The notes under the pieces: model-generated
What the model saw: the letters and a program-made list of their open reading frames with translations, nothing else
Databases searched by the model: none
Told to the model about the DNA's origin: nothing
DNA from: Sciurus carolinensis
Taxonomy: Eukaryota > Chordata > Mammalia > Rodentia > Sciuridae
Assembly: GCF_902686445.1 (NCBI RefSeq)
Contig: NC_062219.1
Coordinates: 146,736,057 to 146,800,056 of the forward strand
DNA length: 64,000 nucleotides
Direction of reading: 5' to 3'
Shown: piece by piece, positions 22,760 through 34,411 of the stretch
Layout: every line of letters starts with the position of its first letter
Numbering within the stretch: position 1 is the first letter of the stretch
Program-made: the position numbers and the translations under genes

Positions 22760-23362
22760 TGCAGTCAGGCCCCATAGGGGGAAATAGATACCTATATGAT
22801 TAAAAGTTGCTTTTATTGTAAAATATGTTGGAGAGAAAAATGTTCTTTGAAACTGTTGGCTTTCCATCTGCCATCTGATGTCTCCCTCTGATACCCTGAA
22901 GCTGGGTTCCTGATGGTGAGTTTGCACATGGGAACCCCAGGAGGACACTGCTCTGCACCCCCAATCCCATGCTGAGAGCGAGAAGCAGAGGGAGGCAGAG
23001 AAAAAGAGATGCTCACTCGCCACCACTGCACCCGTGCACCCCACAGGCACACACCCTGCACCCCGGCAGCTCCCTTCCCGTGGAACCTTCTCTTGAAACG
23101 AGAGGGAGCCAGTGCCCACCGGATGCCTCGGTGCTGCTGGAGAAGGCAGGCACTGGTGAAGCCACATTCATGTCCACCCAGGAGGCCTGGAGCCTGGATT
23201 GTCGCTGCTCTGATGCCCCTCCACCCGCCTGCTCCCCGGCAGACACTCTCGGACAAAGCAAATGCACCAGTCTCCCGCGACACACCTGCTGTAACTCTAA
23301 TGACAAGGTTAGAACAGAAACCTAAAGTAAGAGGATAACATGTAAATACTGTGTTCTTAGCC

Positions 23363-23370
23363 TACAGTAC
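23363..23370 (-). promoter_or_regulatory. ATXN1: miR-101 8mer seed match near the ATXN1 stop codon
   Basis: mRNA-sense GTACTGTA begins about 57 bases after the stop codon, beyond the zone cleared by terminating ribosomes. Confidence 0.65.
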
Positions 23371-23426
23371 AGTAATCTGGATACGAATGGTTAGGGAGAG
23401 ACACGTTTCCTTCCCCCGCTGGGCCT

Positions 23427-23957
23427 CTACTTGCCCAGGTTAGACCGGCCCTCGATGCAGATCTTAACCTCCTGAGGGATTAGCGAGGGCTTGGGAAGAG
23501 TCAAAGGTGGTTCCTCTTCTGGCTTCTCCAGTTTGCGGGTCTCCGGCGCTGACCACCTCCTCTTCCTCGTGGCCGTGGGCTTGCTGGGTTCCATTTTGGT
23601 GAGGAAGGGCGCTGCAGGCAATCCTATTTTTTCTGGAAACTTCAGTTCGCCGTTCTCAGAGAGCATCTGGACACTTCCCTGATTGATTCCGTTTTCCTGC
23701 TCGGCATACCTGTGTCTGCTGCCCGCCAGGCTGTCCGTCTTTGAGTGCTTCAGCAGGACGCTGGCAGGATCCACGGGCTGGCCCTTTTTAACAGAGCCGT
23801 TCTTCAGGTTCTTGAGGGTCAGCGAGATGCAGACATCCCCAACAGAGAGTTTGGAACACGGCAAATCAAAGAGCTGGCTGGTTCTCTCTGGGCAGCAGGA
23901 TGACCAGCCCTGTCCAAACACAAAAAAAGGGTACTCTACCAAAACTTCAACGCTGAC
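23427..23957 (-). CDS. ATXN1: Ataxin-1, terminal coding exon (residues 617-792)
   Basis: Ataxin-1 is a nuclear RNA-binding protein and transcriptional co-repressor that works with Capicua, RBM17 and 14-3-3. This exon follows a CTCTCTGCAG acceptor (last base 23958) and encodes 176 residues from VSVEVLVEYP to the TAG stop. Residues 617-666 (to DVCISLTLKN) complete the AXH domain begun in the previous coding exon. The RKRRW motif at 747-751 is the nuclear localisation signal and U2AF-homology ligand motif. It is followed by Ser752 in WSAPE, the equivalent of human Ser776, which governs 14-3-3 versus RBM17 binding and SCA1 toxicity. All of these are intact. The join to the upstream exon is in phase 0 and gives 792 residues, against about 815 in human with polyQ. 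Confidence 0.97.
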   Translation of the reverse strand, partial: VSVEVLVEYPFFVFGQGWSSCCPERTSQLFDLPCSKLSVGDVCISLTLKNLKNGSVKKGQPVDPASVLLKHSKTDSLAGSRHRYAEQENGINQGSVQMLSENGELKFPEKIGLPAAPFLTKMEPSKPTATRKRRWSAPETRKLEKPEEEPPLTLPKPSLIPQEVKICIEGRSNLGK

Positions 23958-24379
23958 CTGCAGAGACAGTGGAGACAGAGAGGGGGGAAAGGAAGGAAAC
24001 CGATGAAAACGATTGGGAAGTAAACAAGACAACTTATAAAACATCCCCTTCCCAGCAATACACTACAAATGAGCCTAACTTTCCTTTTAACCGTACTTAC
24101 CATGTATAGATGCTGGGCAGAAGCCAGTGAGAAAACTGTCCAGTGTAAAAAGTCCATTCAGCATTTGAAATATTTTACTATTGGCTCTGTTCAAACAGGC
24201 CCCCAACCCTGAGCAACAGGACACATCCACTGTGTGCTCAGAGGTGAGCTGGGCTTGTGGGTAACTCAGGAGCCCAAGTTATAGGGTCTGGCACTTTATT
24301 AGCTCACTGGACAAAACACCAACATGTGCAACAGGGCTGAATATGGATCCAAGTGACTGCAAGCTCTGTGAAGAAGGCC

Positions 24380-24475
24380 CTCGTGTTCATCGCTATACCC
24401 CAGCCCATAGAAAGAAGGGCATTTTGCACGTGGCTGGGACCTAACAAATATTTACTGGGTAAATAAGTGTGTACT
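24380..24475 (+). repeat. L2/MIR-like 3' end fragment
   Basis: The order 'tataccccagcccatagaaa' then 'acctaacaaatatttactgg' resembles the terminal part of L2/MIR elements. Confidence 0.5.
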
Positions 24476-25659
24476 CTAGAAATTTCAGAATCACCAGTAA
24501 GGACTTGAAATGACTAGGGAAGGGTTTCCCAGGACCTGAAGGTTGGACAGTTTGAAAAGGTTTGGGAGGACACTCAAGGGCATGGTCTATCCATAAGGTC
24601 AAGCCCTAGGCACCCAGACCAGTCTGTGTTGAAAAGCAAATAGCAAAAGCATGTGAAGCGCAGTATCCCATCAACTGCCACTGCTTCTCCATGCCACGGT
24701 GTCAGGCGCCATGCGAAGGAGACCACGTGAAGACAGTTCCAGTCCCAAAGGAGATGGCAACCAAGTGGGCCAAAGAAACATGTGATCAATAACTGCCGAT
24801 CAACGTGGTAGGCAGGGCGATGGAGCCTGTGGAGTGTAGAGTCACTGGAAGGCAGAGGAGTGGCGAGAAAGGAAGTTTCACTGCATGAGAATACGCTGGG
24901 CTGACGTTTACAAAATAATGAGGGTCGAGATGTGGCAGTGAGGAAGAGAGATCCCCAAAGTAGGGGTATGTGAACAAAGTTCAGATGGAGTTCAGGGGAC
25001 AGTGAACTGGCCAGAGTCTCACTATTGTCACCACATTAGGCTGAGAGGCACTTGAGATTTTTAACAATTTAATTCTCCTGGATGTTTTATTTCTTTAACT
25101 TTACTTTAAAAGAAAAAGATAAAATGAAACCTCTTAAAAAGCAAAATTTTAATGGTCCTTATAGATGTAGAAGACTAGATGGTTTGGATCAACCTTCCTG
25201 CTAACGACAACTACAAGGTTTGAAAAAAAAATGCACACACACACACACAACCAGGCAAAATGCCATTTTTTTTTTTTCTTCATACAGCACTGGGCAGAAA
25301 ATGAGAGTAAATAATTACTGAGTCAGATCAAGAAATGGTGATGGCCCAAAACCTGTTTGTTTGGGGGCCTCTTTTGAACATTGCAAGGCAGAGTGGTTGT
25401 GAAACCAAGTGGGCTTCTGATAATCTCAAAAGCAGCAGGGAAAGGCATTCAGGTTACATCAAGGGAGAGGGCTCTTGGGTGAACCCCACTATTTTGGGCT
25501 GTGGCCACAGAGCATTGTACCTCACAAGTAAGGATGAACCAGAAGCAAACAGGCCTTTCAAGTCCTGAACCTCAGATCTGAACCATTTCAGTTCCTAAAA
25601 TTAGATCAAGGTCTTGAATTATTTCTGAAAATCATTTTGCAAATTTTGTAAAGAGGGGA

Positions 25660-26800
25660 GGCGTGAAGAGATCAGATATGAAAACTAGTACGGACAGTCG
25701 ATAATCGAAACGGAACCATAGGAGTTTCTGAAATAGAGTCATCAGATATAGACTTTAAAAATGATTATGCTTACAATATTTAAGAAGATTAAATATGAGC
25801 TTGAGGATGATGATGGAGAACTAGAATCTAATTTTAAAAGATCCATGAAAATTCTAGAATTCAAAAAATACATCCCCCTTAAGAATGCAATGCATTTTCA
25901 ACTGAATAGACACGGCTGAAGAGAAGATTAGTGAACTGGATTCCAGTAAGAGCTTTAGAAGAAATTATAGAGACTAAAACACAGAGACACAAAGATGGCC
26001 AATATGGAGGAGAAGAGATATTCGAGAAGATCTAATAATAACTTGAATCCTAAGAGCAGGTAAAAGAAAGAATGAGACAGATGTAATACCTGAGATAATG
26101 ATTAAGAATTTCCACAAGACAATGAGAGACAATAGGTCATGGATTCAAGGATTGATCCCAAATCAAGAAAAATAAAAAGAAATCCTCACCTAGGTAGGCT
26201 GTTGTTAAACCAAAGATGGGACATCTCCCAAGCCTCCAGAACAAAATAAACATTACCTCCGAATAAGCAACAATTAAACTCAGAGTATATGTATCAACAA
26301 AAAATGTTAGCCAGAAGACAACACAAAATATCTTTAAAATACTAAATAAAAACTGCCAATCAGGAATTCTATAAGGAGCAAATAAATTCTTCAAGAATGA
26401 AAGCAAAATACATACTTTTTTTTTTTTTGACAAACTAAGAGAATTTATTACCAACAAGCCTATACTATAGAAAATACTAAAGAGTATTCTTTAGGTAGGA
26501 AAAAATCTTGAATCTGGACAGAAGTTTGTAGATTTGGGGAAGAATGAAGAACAATGAAAATGGTAGATGTGTGAATGAAATACAAACTTTTTTTTTTTTT
26601 TTTTTTGCGGTGCTGGGGATTGAACCCAGGGCCTTGCGCACATGAGGTAAACACTCTACCAACTGAGCTATATCCCCAGCCCTTGAATATAATCTTCCTA
26701 TTGAATTTTACACACACGCATACACACAGAAACAATTAAAATACAAAAATAAAACTCCTAAAAGTAGTAAATTTCCATGTAATGCATATGGACTGTACAT
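25660..26800 (+). mobile_element. L1/HAL1 ORF1-derived LINE fossil
   Basis: Phrases such as 'atagacacggctgaagagaa' with 'gattagtgaactgga', 'cacagagacacaaagatggc', 'tcctcacctaggtaggc', 'gttagccagaagacaacac' and 'ataaaaactgccaatcagga' follow the order of the ORF1 coiled-coil and RNA-binding region of old L1/HAL1 elements. The frame is destroyed by many stops. An ID-like SINE (26588-26682) is inserted near its 3' part. Confidence 0.75.
26588..26682 (-). mobile_element. ID-like SINE inside the L1/HAL1 fossil
   Basis: A 19-base T-run is the reversed A-tail, followed by 'ggtgctggggattgaaccca' and 'gagctatatccccagccc'. The head is well preserved, suggesting a fairly young insertion. Confidence 0.88.
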
Positions 26801-26875
26801 TGTAAGAGTAGAACTTAATCTTCTTCATCTTCCTTGATAACTCTGATTAAGGTAGTTCTAGATACATACACCATC

Positions 26876-26974
26876 TTTTTTTTTTTTTTTTTTTCATATA
26901 TGTGGTTCTGGGATGGAACCCAGAGCCTTGTGCACTCTAAGCACATGCTCTACCACTGAGCTACATCCTCCTAG
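26876..26974 (-). mobile_element. ID-like SINE
   Basis: A T-run followed by 'ggttctgggatggaacccag' and 'ctctaccactgagctacatc', a reversed ID-like element. Confidence 0.82.
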
Positions 26975-27224
26975 ACACACTAGATACACTCTTTGAATGC
27001 CAGACTATTAGATCCACAGATGTGTTTCTAGAAGAGACAACCTTGATGAATTTCCATGGAAGTCCTTCTACTGTGTGTTTGAGCAGGAGCCCATACACAT
27101 GTACATATTATTTGGGGGGAAATGCATTATTCTGGGCTATTTTAATCTTGTAGAGATAGTTAAATTATTTTTAATGCCTACTCTCTGCCAAACACTCAGG
27201 GATAAACTCTTTTTAAAAAGTGTT

Positions 27225-27370
27225 TTGTTTAATGCTCATAATTTATTAGTGAGACAAGTACCATGATTCCAATTTTATAAATAGTCTCAGAGATTAAATC
27301 ACTTGCCTAATGTCATAGCTATTAGTTGATGGAATGGGATTTATTCCCAGTCTTTGGCCCCCAAACCAGT
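27225..27370 (-). repeat. MIR SINE
   Basis: 'ccaattttataaatagtctc' then 'agagattaaatcacttgcct' and 'aatgtcatagctattag' match a reversed MIR core. Confidence 0.7.
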
Positions 27371-27654
27371 CTTCTTTTTCCTATGCCTCCTGACTTCTCT
27401 ACCCTGTGAATGAAGACATTTCAGCACATCAAAGAGATGACTTAACATTCCCACTACCCCCAAGAGCAGTGCATCTGACTTGAAAGAAGCAGGATTCAAT
27501 GGTGTAAGCTCACAGCCTTGTTTCATGGCATCTAAAATCGTGATGTAGTGTCTCATAGCCACAGTTCCAGTCACCCTATGTGTGTGTCTGACAAGGCTGA
27601 TGTTCAGTTTCAAAACCATATTCATAAAAAAAAATATTCATATTGCATATGTAT

Positions 27655-28310
27655 ACATACTGGTTGAGTAGCTCTCATCTAAAATGTCTGGAGTTTTTAA
27701 AATTTTGGAACATGTGCATAAACTTTACAAGTTGAGCAGCCCTAATTCACAAATTTGAAAACCTCCAAAATTGAAAACTTTTTTGAGCATCTGTTTCCAG
27801 TCAGCTTTTTTGCTGCTATGACTAAAAGACCCAACCAGCACAACTGTAGAGGAGGAAAAGTTTATTTGAGGGCTCACAGTTTCAGAGGTCTTAGTCCATA
27901 GAAGGCTGGCTCCATTCCTCAGGGTGAGGCAGAACATCATGGCGGAAGAGTGTGGCAGAGGGAAGAAGCTCAAATGGTGATTAGGAAGCAGAGAAAGAGA
28001 CTTCACTGGCCATATTCAAATACATATCCCATAGCTAAGCCCCCAATGAACCACTTCCTCCAGCCACACCCCACCAGCCTCCAGGTAACACTCAGTTATT
28101 CCCATCAAGGATTAATTCACTGATTAGGTTAATGCTAGAACCCAATCATTTCTCCTCTAAACCTTCTTGCGTTGTCTTACACATGAGCTTTTGGGGGACA
28201 CTTCACATCCAAACCATAACAGTATCCTATCAGTGCTCAAAAAGTTTCAAATTTCAGATGAGAGATGCTCATCCTGCATTTGCATATGCAAATGTGAAAT
28301 GCAGTTACTA
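27655..28310. mobile_element. Tigger-like DNA transposon, split by an LTR
   Basis: The left part (27655-27791) reads 'ggttgagtagctctcatcta' and 'cctccaaaattgaaaactt'. The right part (28222-28310) reads 'gtgctcaaaaagtttcaaat' and 'atgagagatgctcatcctgc'. The two arms are near inverted copies, as in TcMar-Tigger-type elements; related copies lie at 43.0 and 57.5 kb. The 430-bp MaLR LTR lies between the parts. Confidence 0.65.
27792..28221 (-). mobile_element. MaLR-family solo LTR nested in Tigger-like element
   Basis: On the minus strand the LTR starts TGTTATGGTTTGGATGTGAA at 28221 and ends CTGACTGGAAACA at 27792, with the TG..CA ends of an LTR. The flanking pentamers GCATC and GTATC differ by one base and fit a 5-bp target-site duplication. 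No internal retroviral sequence is present. Confidence 0.75.
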
Positions 28311-29607
28311 GTTATAGTATCAGCTGGGGATGTCCACTGAATTCTAAGTGGGAAGACCAAACTGGAAAGGACCCTCTGAAGACCCTCTCCCAAACCTCTT
28401 AGAGCCACTAACTCAGGATGTGCAGAAGGAACAAAATCCTATTTCAAGTGGGGATTATTTAGCTGCATTTCCAAAACAAAGTTCTCAGATGTCAATATTT
28501 CATAAGAATCTACCAGACTCACAGTTTGCTCATTCCTATCTAACACCAGTTGGAGGCGATGTGATGTTTTGATACCAGATGGCCTATTTCCAAATACGAT
28601 GCCTTGTTGGACCTTGCACCTCTCACAGTTGAGTCCTGGTCCTTGAGCACACTGCCTCGTTGCTGGCAGAGAGCCCGACACCTACTGATGGGCAGTTCCA
28701 TGTTGTGTACACACACCACAGATGCCTCTCAGGACAGCTGATCCTTTATTTCTAACAACAACCCCGACTGAAGACACACAGTTAAATCTATGTGAGATGG
28801 TTCACTTGTTACCGAAGTATCTACAGACTAAGAAGAAATGCCTTTAAGACAGGCTCTGTAACTGACCAGTTTAAAAGTTATGATATCAATGTGTACATTT
28901 ACCATGAAAGATATCCATATTTGGGGGCATTTTAGAAGTCTTTCATTATTCCCTTATCTTAAAATTCCAAAGATAGGCCTTAAAATTAAACTCTGCAGTG
29001 TGTCCCACAGCTAGCATGGTCTACTGAAAAATTCATAAAAGAAAAATAGTGGGTGGGGACAGGGAGCAACATTTTAAATGAATTCTAAAAGGAGTTGATA
29101 TTAATGGAATTTATTTTAACCTTCATCACTTTGAGCTCATCTCTGGTCCCTTTTGCCTAAATTCTGGCTTTGTCTCCTGTGCCAACCTGGGAAAGATGTC
29201 AGAGGTTACCAGCAGATGAGCTCAGCTGAGTGTGTGCAAGCCAAGTTAGAGCAAGAGATGATTCCAGTAACTCCATTACTGTAGGCAGTTGATTAGATGG
29301 TTCAGGAAAACACTGTTTTTTTCCTACCTAGTCTGTACTAGATAATGTGACATTTTTTGTCTGAATGTTTGTGAACTGTAAAAAGTTTTACCCCTATCTT
29401 TGGTGAAAGTTTTAAAAATCTGGTGGCATATCTCAAAGAAGTACACCCAATCTGATTTTGTAATCAGGTGTGTCATATAGACATAAGCATTCTTAAAGCT
29501 TAACCGATCGTTAACAGTTAATTGAGAAATCCTATTACTATTTAGGACATAGTTTCTCACCTTCCACGAGGAGACAGAACTATACATGCAAAACAAGTAA
29601 TTTCATA

Positions 29608-29690
29608 GGGCTGGGGGTGTAGCTCAGTGGTAGAGCATTTGCCTAGCACATGTGAGGTTCTGGGTTCAATTTCTACTACAAAAACACCAA
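29608..29690 (+). mobile_element. ID-like SINE
   Basis: 'gggctgggggtgtagctcag' followed by 'tggtagagcatttgcctagc' and 'ggttctgggttcaatttcta' is the tRNA-derived ID sequence with both promoter boxes. Near-identical flanks (aagtaatttca / aagcaacttca) look like target-site duplications. Confidence 0.88.
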
Positions 29691-30619
29691 GCAACTTCAC
29701 AAGGGTGTACTTGGGTACAGTGCTGGCTATCATCCTGCGATGTCTGCTTGGAAGTCTACCTTGCCCTGATGGAAGCAGACCTCCCAGTTTGCCCCTGCAG
29801 GTTCTTCCCCATCTCTGCTGATGTCGCTTCCATTTTTCAAGTTGTTCAGTATCTTCTACTCTTTTTTACCTTATGTATCCAAATCATAAACCAAATCCTA
29901 TCAGTTTTCTCTTCCAAATACACTATTTCTCACCACCTACCACCTCTGTCCTGGCTCAGACCTGCATCTTACTTGGCAAAAAGCTTCCAGAACAAGACTG
30001 TTCTCCCCTGTTGTAGTCATACTGGTCTTCTTGCTGGTCCTTTGACTCCCAAGACAGCTGCACCTCCAAGTCTGTGCTCCTGCCGTTCCATCCACCAGGG
30101 ATCCTTTTTCCTCCTGCATTGTTGCCTCCCCTTTTCCCTAGAGAGAGCTTCTTCCCTGGCCGCCCACATCAGGGAACGACCTTGCATCTTCCCTAGTTTC
30201 CTTATATCTTTTATGCTGCTTTAATGTCCTTATATTTTTTATGTTACTTTATTTTTCCAACAGAACTTTTGATGCATTATTTTCGTACTTACATGTCTGT
30301 TTCTCTCTTCTCCTAGACTCACTGTTCTATCCGGAGGCCATGATACTAGTAGAATGAATGCTTTGCATATGGAAAAACACTGCAATGGCACAATTGACCA
30401 GCAGAGGTCAATATTGAGACAACTGAGAGACTTTGCCTTTTTTTTTTTAAACCAGCCAACACCCAGGTTTAAGGCCCTCCCTAGGGAAAGGGGCCCTGCC
30501 CTCCCACAGGGCCTGGCTCATCCCTGACTGGCAGCTGTCCAGGCTGAGCCACAGCTGCCTGGCTTAGTGCTCTTCTACTGGACGCTGCTCTCCTCATGAT
30601 TTCACAAAATCAAACTTCA

Positions 30620-31220
30620 GTTACTTCCTGTCCACTCTAACCCCTTCAGCTGATAATCATTAATTCATTCTATGATCTCATCAGGGTTGCAAACATTTTC
30701 CAGGATGGCCTCTGATTAAACGCCAAGGAGAACAAATTCATGGGCGCGGGACCATGGACAAGCAGAGCACTTTAGGGGACTCCGGCAGCCGCACAGACCA
30801 TCTTTTCATTCCATAAATACAGACAAACTCTTCATCCATAGGGTGAAATGTGAATGTGTATGGATTTTGCCCTCCGTTAGCTTGAAACCCTCCGCCTTTC
30901 ATCTCTGGGGCCTTGTAGCTATTACCTCTCCCATTTCCCAGGCCAAATCTCCTGCCGTCTAGCTCCGCCACTTCCCACCCTCCTGACCCTGCTGGGACCC
31001 CTTAACATGGCTCTGATGAGAAATCTGTCCCCCTCCCGCCCCTCATCTGCCCCACTAAAACCACCACCTCCAGACAGAGGCAACACAGCCTCACTTCTGG
31101 GCTGATAACGATGGAGTTGATACCTCCTTCCTAGCCTGGCTAATGGCCGGCTTTTAAGATTGTTTTTACTTCTTCTATGTGAAAGCTCAATAAAATTCCT
31201 TTAACTACTTAGTCAATTAC
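30620..31220 (+). other. LTR-like block, unassigned
   Basis: A GC-richer segment ending in 'gctcaataaaattcctttaa' follows a CT-rich tract and a 'cccttaacatggctctgatg' segment. Composition and the late AATAAA resemble the R/U5 part of an LTR, but no family or matching ends were recognised. Confidence 0.3.
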
Positions 31221-31428
31221 TGCATCTAAGCACGATATGTGTATGCACATATTTATGCTGTTTGGGTGTATATTTCACTTAGATTGGTGCTCTGTCTATA
31301 TACACATATGTACATTTCACCAAAAACAGGATAAAAGAAAACAAAACGTCTGTTGTTTAGATGAGTCTCTTCTTCCTTAGCAAGAATCTCTGTTTTCGCA
31401 ACTGAGAAGGGCATCTGCTTTAAAAAAA

Positions 31429-31469
31429 CTTTTTTTTTTTTTTTGTTTTTTTTTTTTTTTTTTTTTTTG
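31429..31469. repeat. Long T-run
   Basis: About 40 bases of T interrupted once by G. It may be the reversed A-tail of an unrecognised retroelement. Confidence 0.9.
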
Positions 31470-32521
31470 CATGACACCATCCCAAACATACACACTCTGC
31501 CTGTAGCTGGGAACAATAAAATCTCTTAGATGCTGAGTTTTAATGAATATGTCTCGCTTTTTGTGAAATTACTAGATTAGAAATTCTTAACTTCGTCTAC
31601 AAGTGACATTCTGGATCCTGTTCTACCTGTAAAGAGAAGTCAAAGTGCTGTTTTTATTTTTATTTTTTTCTTGAACAGTTTGCACAACTCTGTTCTCAAC
31701 ATGAGGGAAAACAGAAAACCCTCTCAGTGATGACTAGGAAAGCAAGAGACCATTTACTTCAATGTTTAAAAATCGTTAATAAAATAGTCAAAACTCTTGC
31801 GTTCCATGTAAAAATATCTGTGAGTATTCTATTTAGAACATTCCATCATGTTAGCGCTAAGCCTGATTCAGCCTGCAGTACGGCATTTCAGGGTTGCTCA
31901 GGAAACCCGCAACCCTAGCACAGTGATGCCTCTGAATGCAAGTTCCAAATTGCAAACTGGGTTCTTCTCACACACTGTTGCATGGCTCGCAGAACTTTCC
32001 AGTGGGAAGATGCCATTAAGAAGCTCAATTCAGGGCAGGCCAGGAAGGACAGTGTCCACCAGCAACCATGGTAGCTCTGGCACGGCAGCCCCAGGCACCA
32101 CATGGATCGCACATTCCTCCCCGCATGCATGACTCTCTTGGGGTCTTAAAATGTGAAACTACTCTGAATGATGCTATTAGGCGGGCTACAAAATCACAGA
32201 ATGCACATCAGCTCAAACCCTAGTGGAAACCCTGGCATTCAGTTAATAATAATGTATCAATGCTGGTTCATCAATTGTAACAAACGTATTCTACCAATGC
32301 AGGATCTTAATACGAGGAGAAACGGCATCTGAGGGAACTCTATTTTCTGTTCAAGGTTTCATATGCCTAAAACAATTTAAAACAATAAAGTCTATCAATT
32401 TTTTTTGAAAGCTATAAACAGCAATGGTCTGTGGACACCTGCTTCAATAATACATAAAAGATCACCCATCTGGGGGCACTTACGTCACACAAAGATTAAA
32501 GGAGAGCGTTTGTTTTCTTCT

Positions 32522-32649
32522 TCTTTTTGTTTATTTCTTTTTCCGAGATGGGATCCTGCTACACTGATTGCCCAGGCTGATCTCAAACCCCTGGGGCTCA
32601 AGGGAATATCCGGCCTCAGCCTCTGGAGTAGCTGGGACTAGGTGCCTGG

Positions 32650-32651
<2 letters not shown>
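32522..32651 (-). mobile_element. B1/Alu-like 7SL-derived SINE
   Basis: Reversed 7SL features: 'gagatgggatcctgctacac', 'tgcccaggctgatctcaaac', 'cctcagcctctggagtagct' and 'gggactagg'. There is no ID half. Confidence 0.75.

Positions 32652-32693
<42 letters not shown>
32651..32693. repeat. (TG)n microsatellite
   Basis: About 21 TG units directly after the B1-like SINE. Confidence 0.97.
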
Positions 32694-32696
<3 letters not shown>

Positions 32697-34411
32697 ATAC
32701 AGTTTCTTTTTACAGTATTAGAAGAGATAGGACTTTTATGACCTTTTATGACCAAGAATTGGGGCACAGGCCAAGCAAAAGGCTTTGCATTCAGGGCAGT
32801 GACCAAATATCTATTTTTTGATACATTAGGATTTACTTCTGCCAAGCCTGGCATGGTAAATGTTGGCAAGTAAGTTGCCTTGGCTGCTAAGGACTGACTC
32901 TCTGGGCTTACTTGCTGCTTGCATGAGTGCCTTGGCTATTTTTAGGCTACAGCTAATCCATTCAATGCATAACGCTGCCACTGATGACTCACAGTCCCCA
33001 GCAGTCAAACTAAAAAATAGTGGCATGAAAGCAAAGCCACCGGTAGACGTGTGGTAAGCACATCATTATAACACGCTGCAGGAGCAGGCACACACGCCCA
33101 CACCAGGATGGTCGGGGCAAGAAAATGGCACTGAATATTAAGCAGTCACCAAGGAGGCAAGGAAGCAGTCACCTCGGCAGGATCCAGGAAGCGCGAGACA
33201 GCTCTAATGACATATGGAGCTAGGAGTTTTGGAAATCAGCGGCCAAAGAGAAGTGTCAGCCGGAGCCTTTTACAAATCAATTTTACTACGACTCTGCGGA
33301 GCAAATCCTGGGTACTCTTCAGAAAAGCTGAACCCAGCGAGCGTGAGGCAGAGTGGGCAGGGTCTTCATCAGATCACACTTTGCTCACCAGCTGGGGCCA
33401 TCCTGGGCAGGGGCTCCCCCTCTGGGCCCATAGCTAACAATCTCTGTGAAAGAGGAACTCTAGAGCTCCTATATCTGCACAGCTGCTCTTACCGATCCAT
33501 CCCTTATGTCCAAATCATGCTCAGGAAAGCACATCCCATATGCTCACGTAGGACAGCAGGCAGTCCTTTAGCAGGCTCGGCAGAAATGGGGATTCCAGGG
33601 CACCTTGGCCATGCATGGGAAGCACCACAAGGATTCAGGCAGGGTAAAAGTAGCTTATTGTGTTTGCTGGCAAAGTTCAGACCTCTTACTAGGCTTTGAG
33701 AGACTCTCCTGTGAACTCTTTCAGAGCATGAGATCTTTTATTTACCTCTCACCAGCAAAACTCTCTCTACTCAGGTCCAATAGCACCCCAGTCGAAGCAG
33801 GTAAGGGAAACTAATGCTGCCCTAGGTCCCAGTGGAGGACAGATTCAAGTTCAGCTCATTCTGGCTCCAAGTCCTGCATTTCCCCAGCAGCTAACCTGCT
33901 TCCTACCCAAGGACATGGTGTAGTGCCCCTCATTGATGCCACTGCCTGGGAGTCCCATCTGGGACTTGCCACAGACATGTCCTCACGTTTGGAGAATACT
34001 GAGCAGGTTATATTTGGGTGTGAGACCCAAGGGAAGCAATCTGTTGTCCCTTGGGGCTCTCCTGCAGAACCAAGGCACGGCAGGCATAGCAAATCTGTCC
34101 CACCTGTGGTGACATGTGCTGCCTGTCCCGGAGCCGATGAAGGTTGCTGGGTGCACACAGTGACAGCAAACAACACCTGCAGCTCCTTTACTTCTTCCAC
34201 AGCACCAGGAGGGAGGGATAGGGGACAGAAAGATGCTTTGCCTGTGCATAGCAATGCTGTGCTAGGTACGGCAAAGCCACAGGGACCAGCGACAAGGATG
34301 TGAAAACATTGTTCTCTTACGCTGCCTTGTTAGAGCATCAGCCAGAGACGACACTAGAGATCTCTTCCCACAACAGTAATTAGGAATTCAGTTCCTTAAA
34401 AGTAAGAGCTA

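Larger units (their letters stand above)
16166..23426 (-). other. ATXN1: ATXN1 long 3' UTR (about 7.2 kb)
   Basis: The sequence after the ATXN1 stop is A/T-rich and free of SINE and LINE insertions for 7 kb, unlike the flanks, as expected of a constrained UTR. The known human ATXN1 3' UTR is about 7 kb. The length to the AATAAA at 16196-16191 is therefore a good match. In mRNA sense it carries seed matches for miR-19 (16583-16577, 19150-19143, 21865-21858), miR-101 (22249-22242, 22420-22414, 23370-23363) and miR-130/301 (16463-16456). It also has one Pumilio element (18130-18123), a pure (AU)n tract (22756-22690) and several A/U runs. These families are known repressors of ataxin-1. The exact end is inferred. 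Confidence 0.85.

Noticed and set aside
29608..29690. Possible tRNA gene
   Set aside because: It has tRNA-like A and B boxes but an A-rich tail and likely flanking duplications, and it recurs many times in the window; it is an ID-type SINE.
33214..33699. 161-codon open frame on the plus strand in the ATXN1 intron
   Set aside because: Composition is not protein-like, no domain recognised and no neighbouring exon structure.
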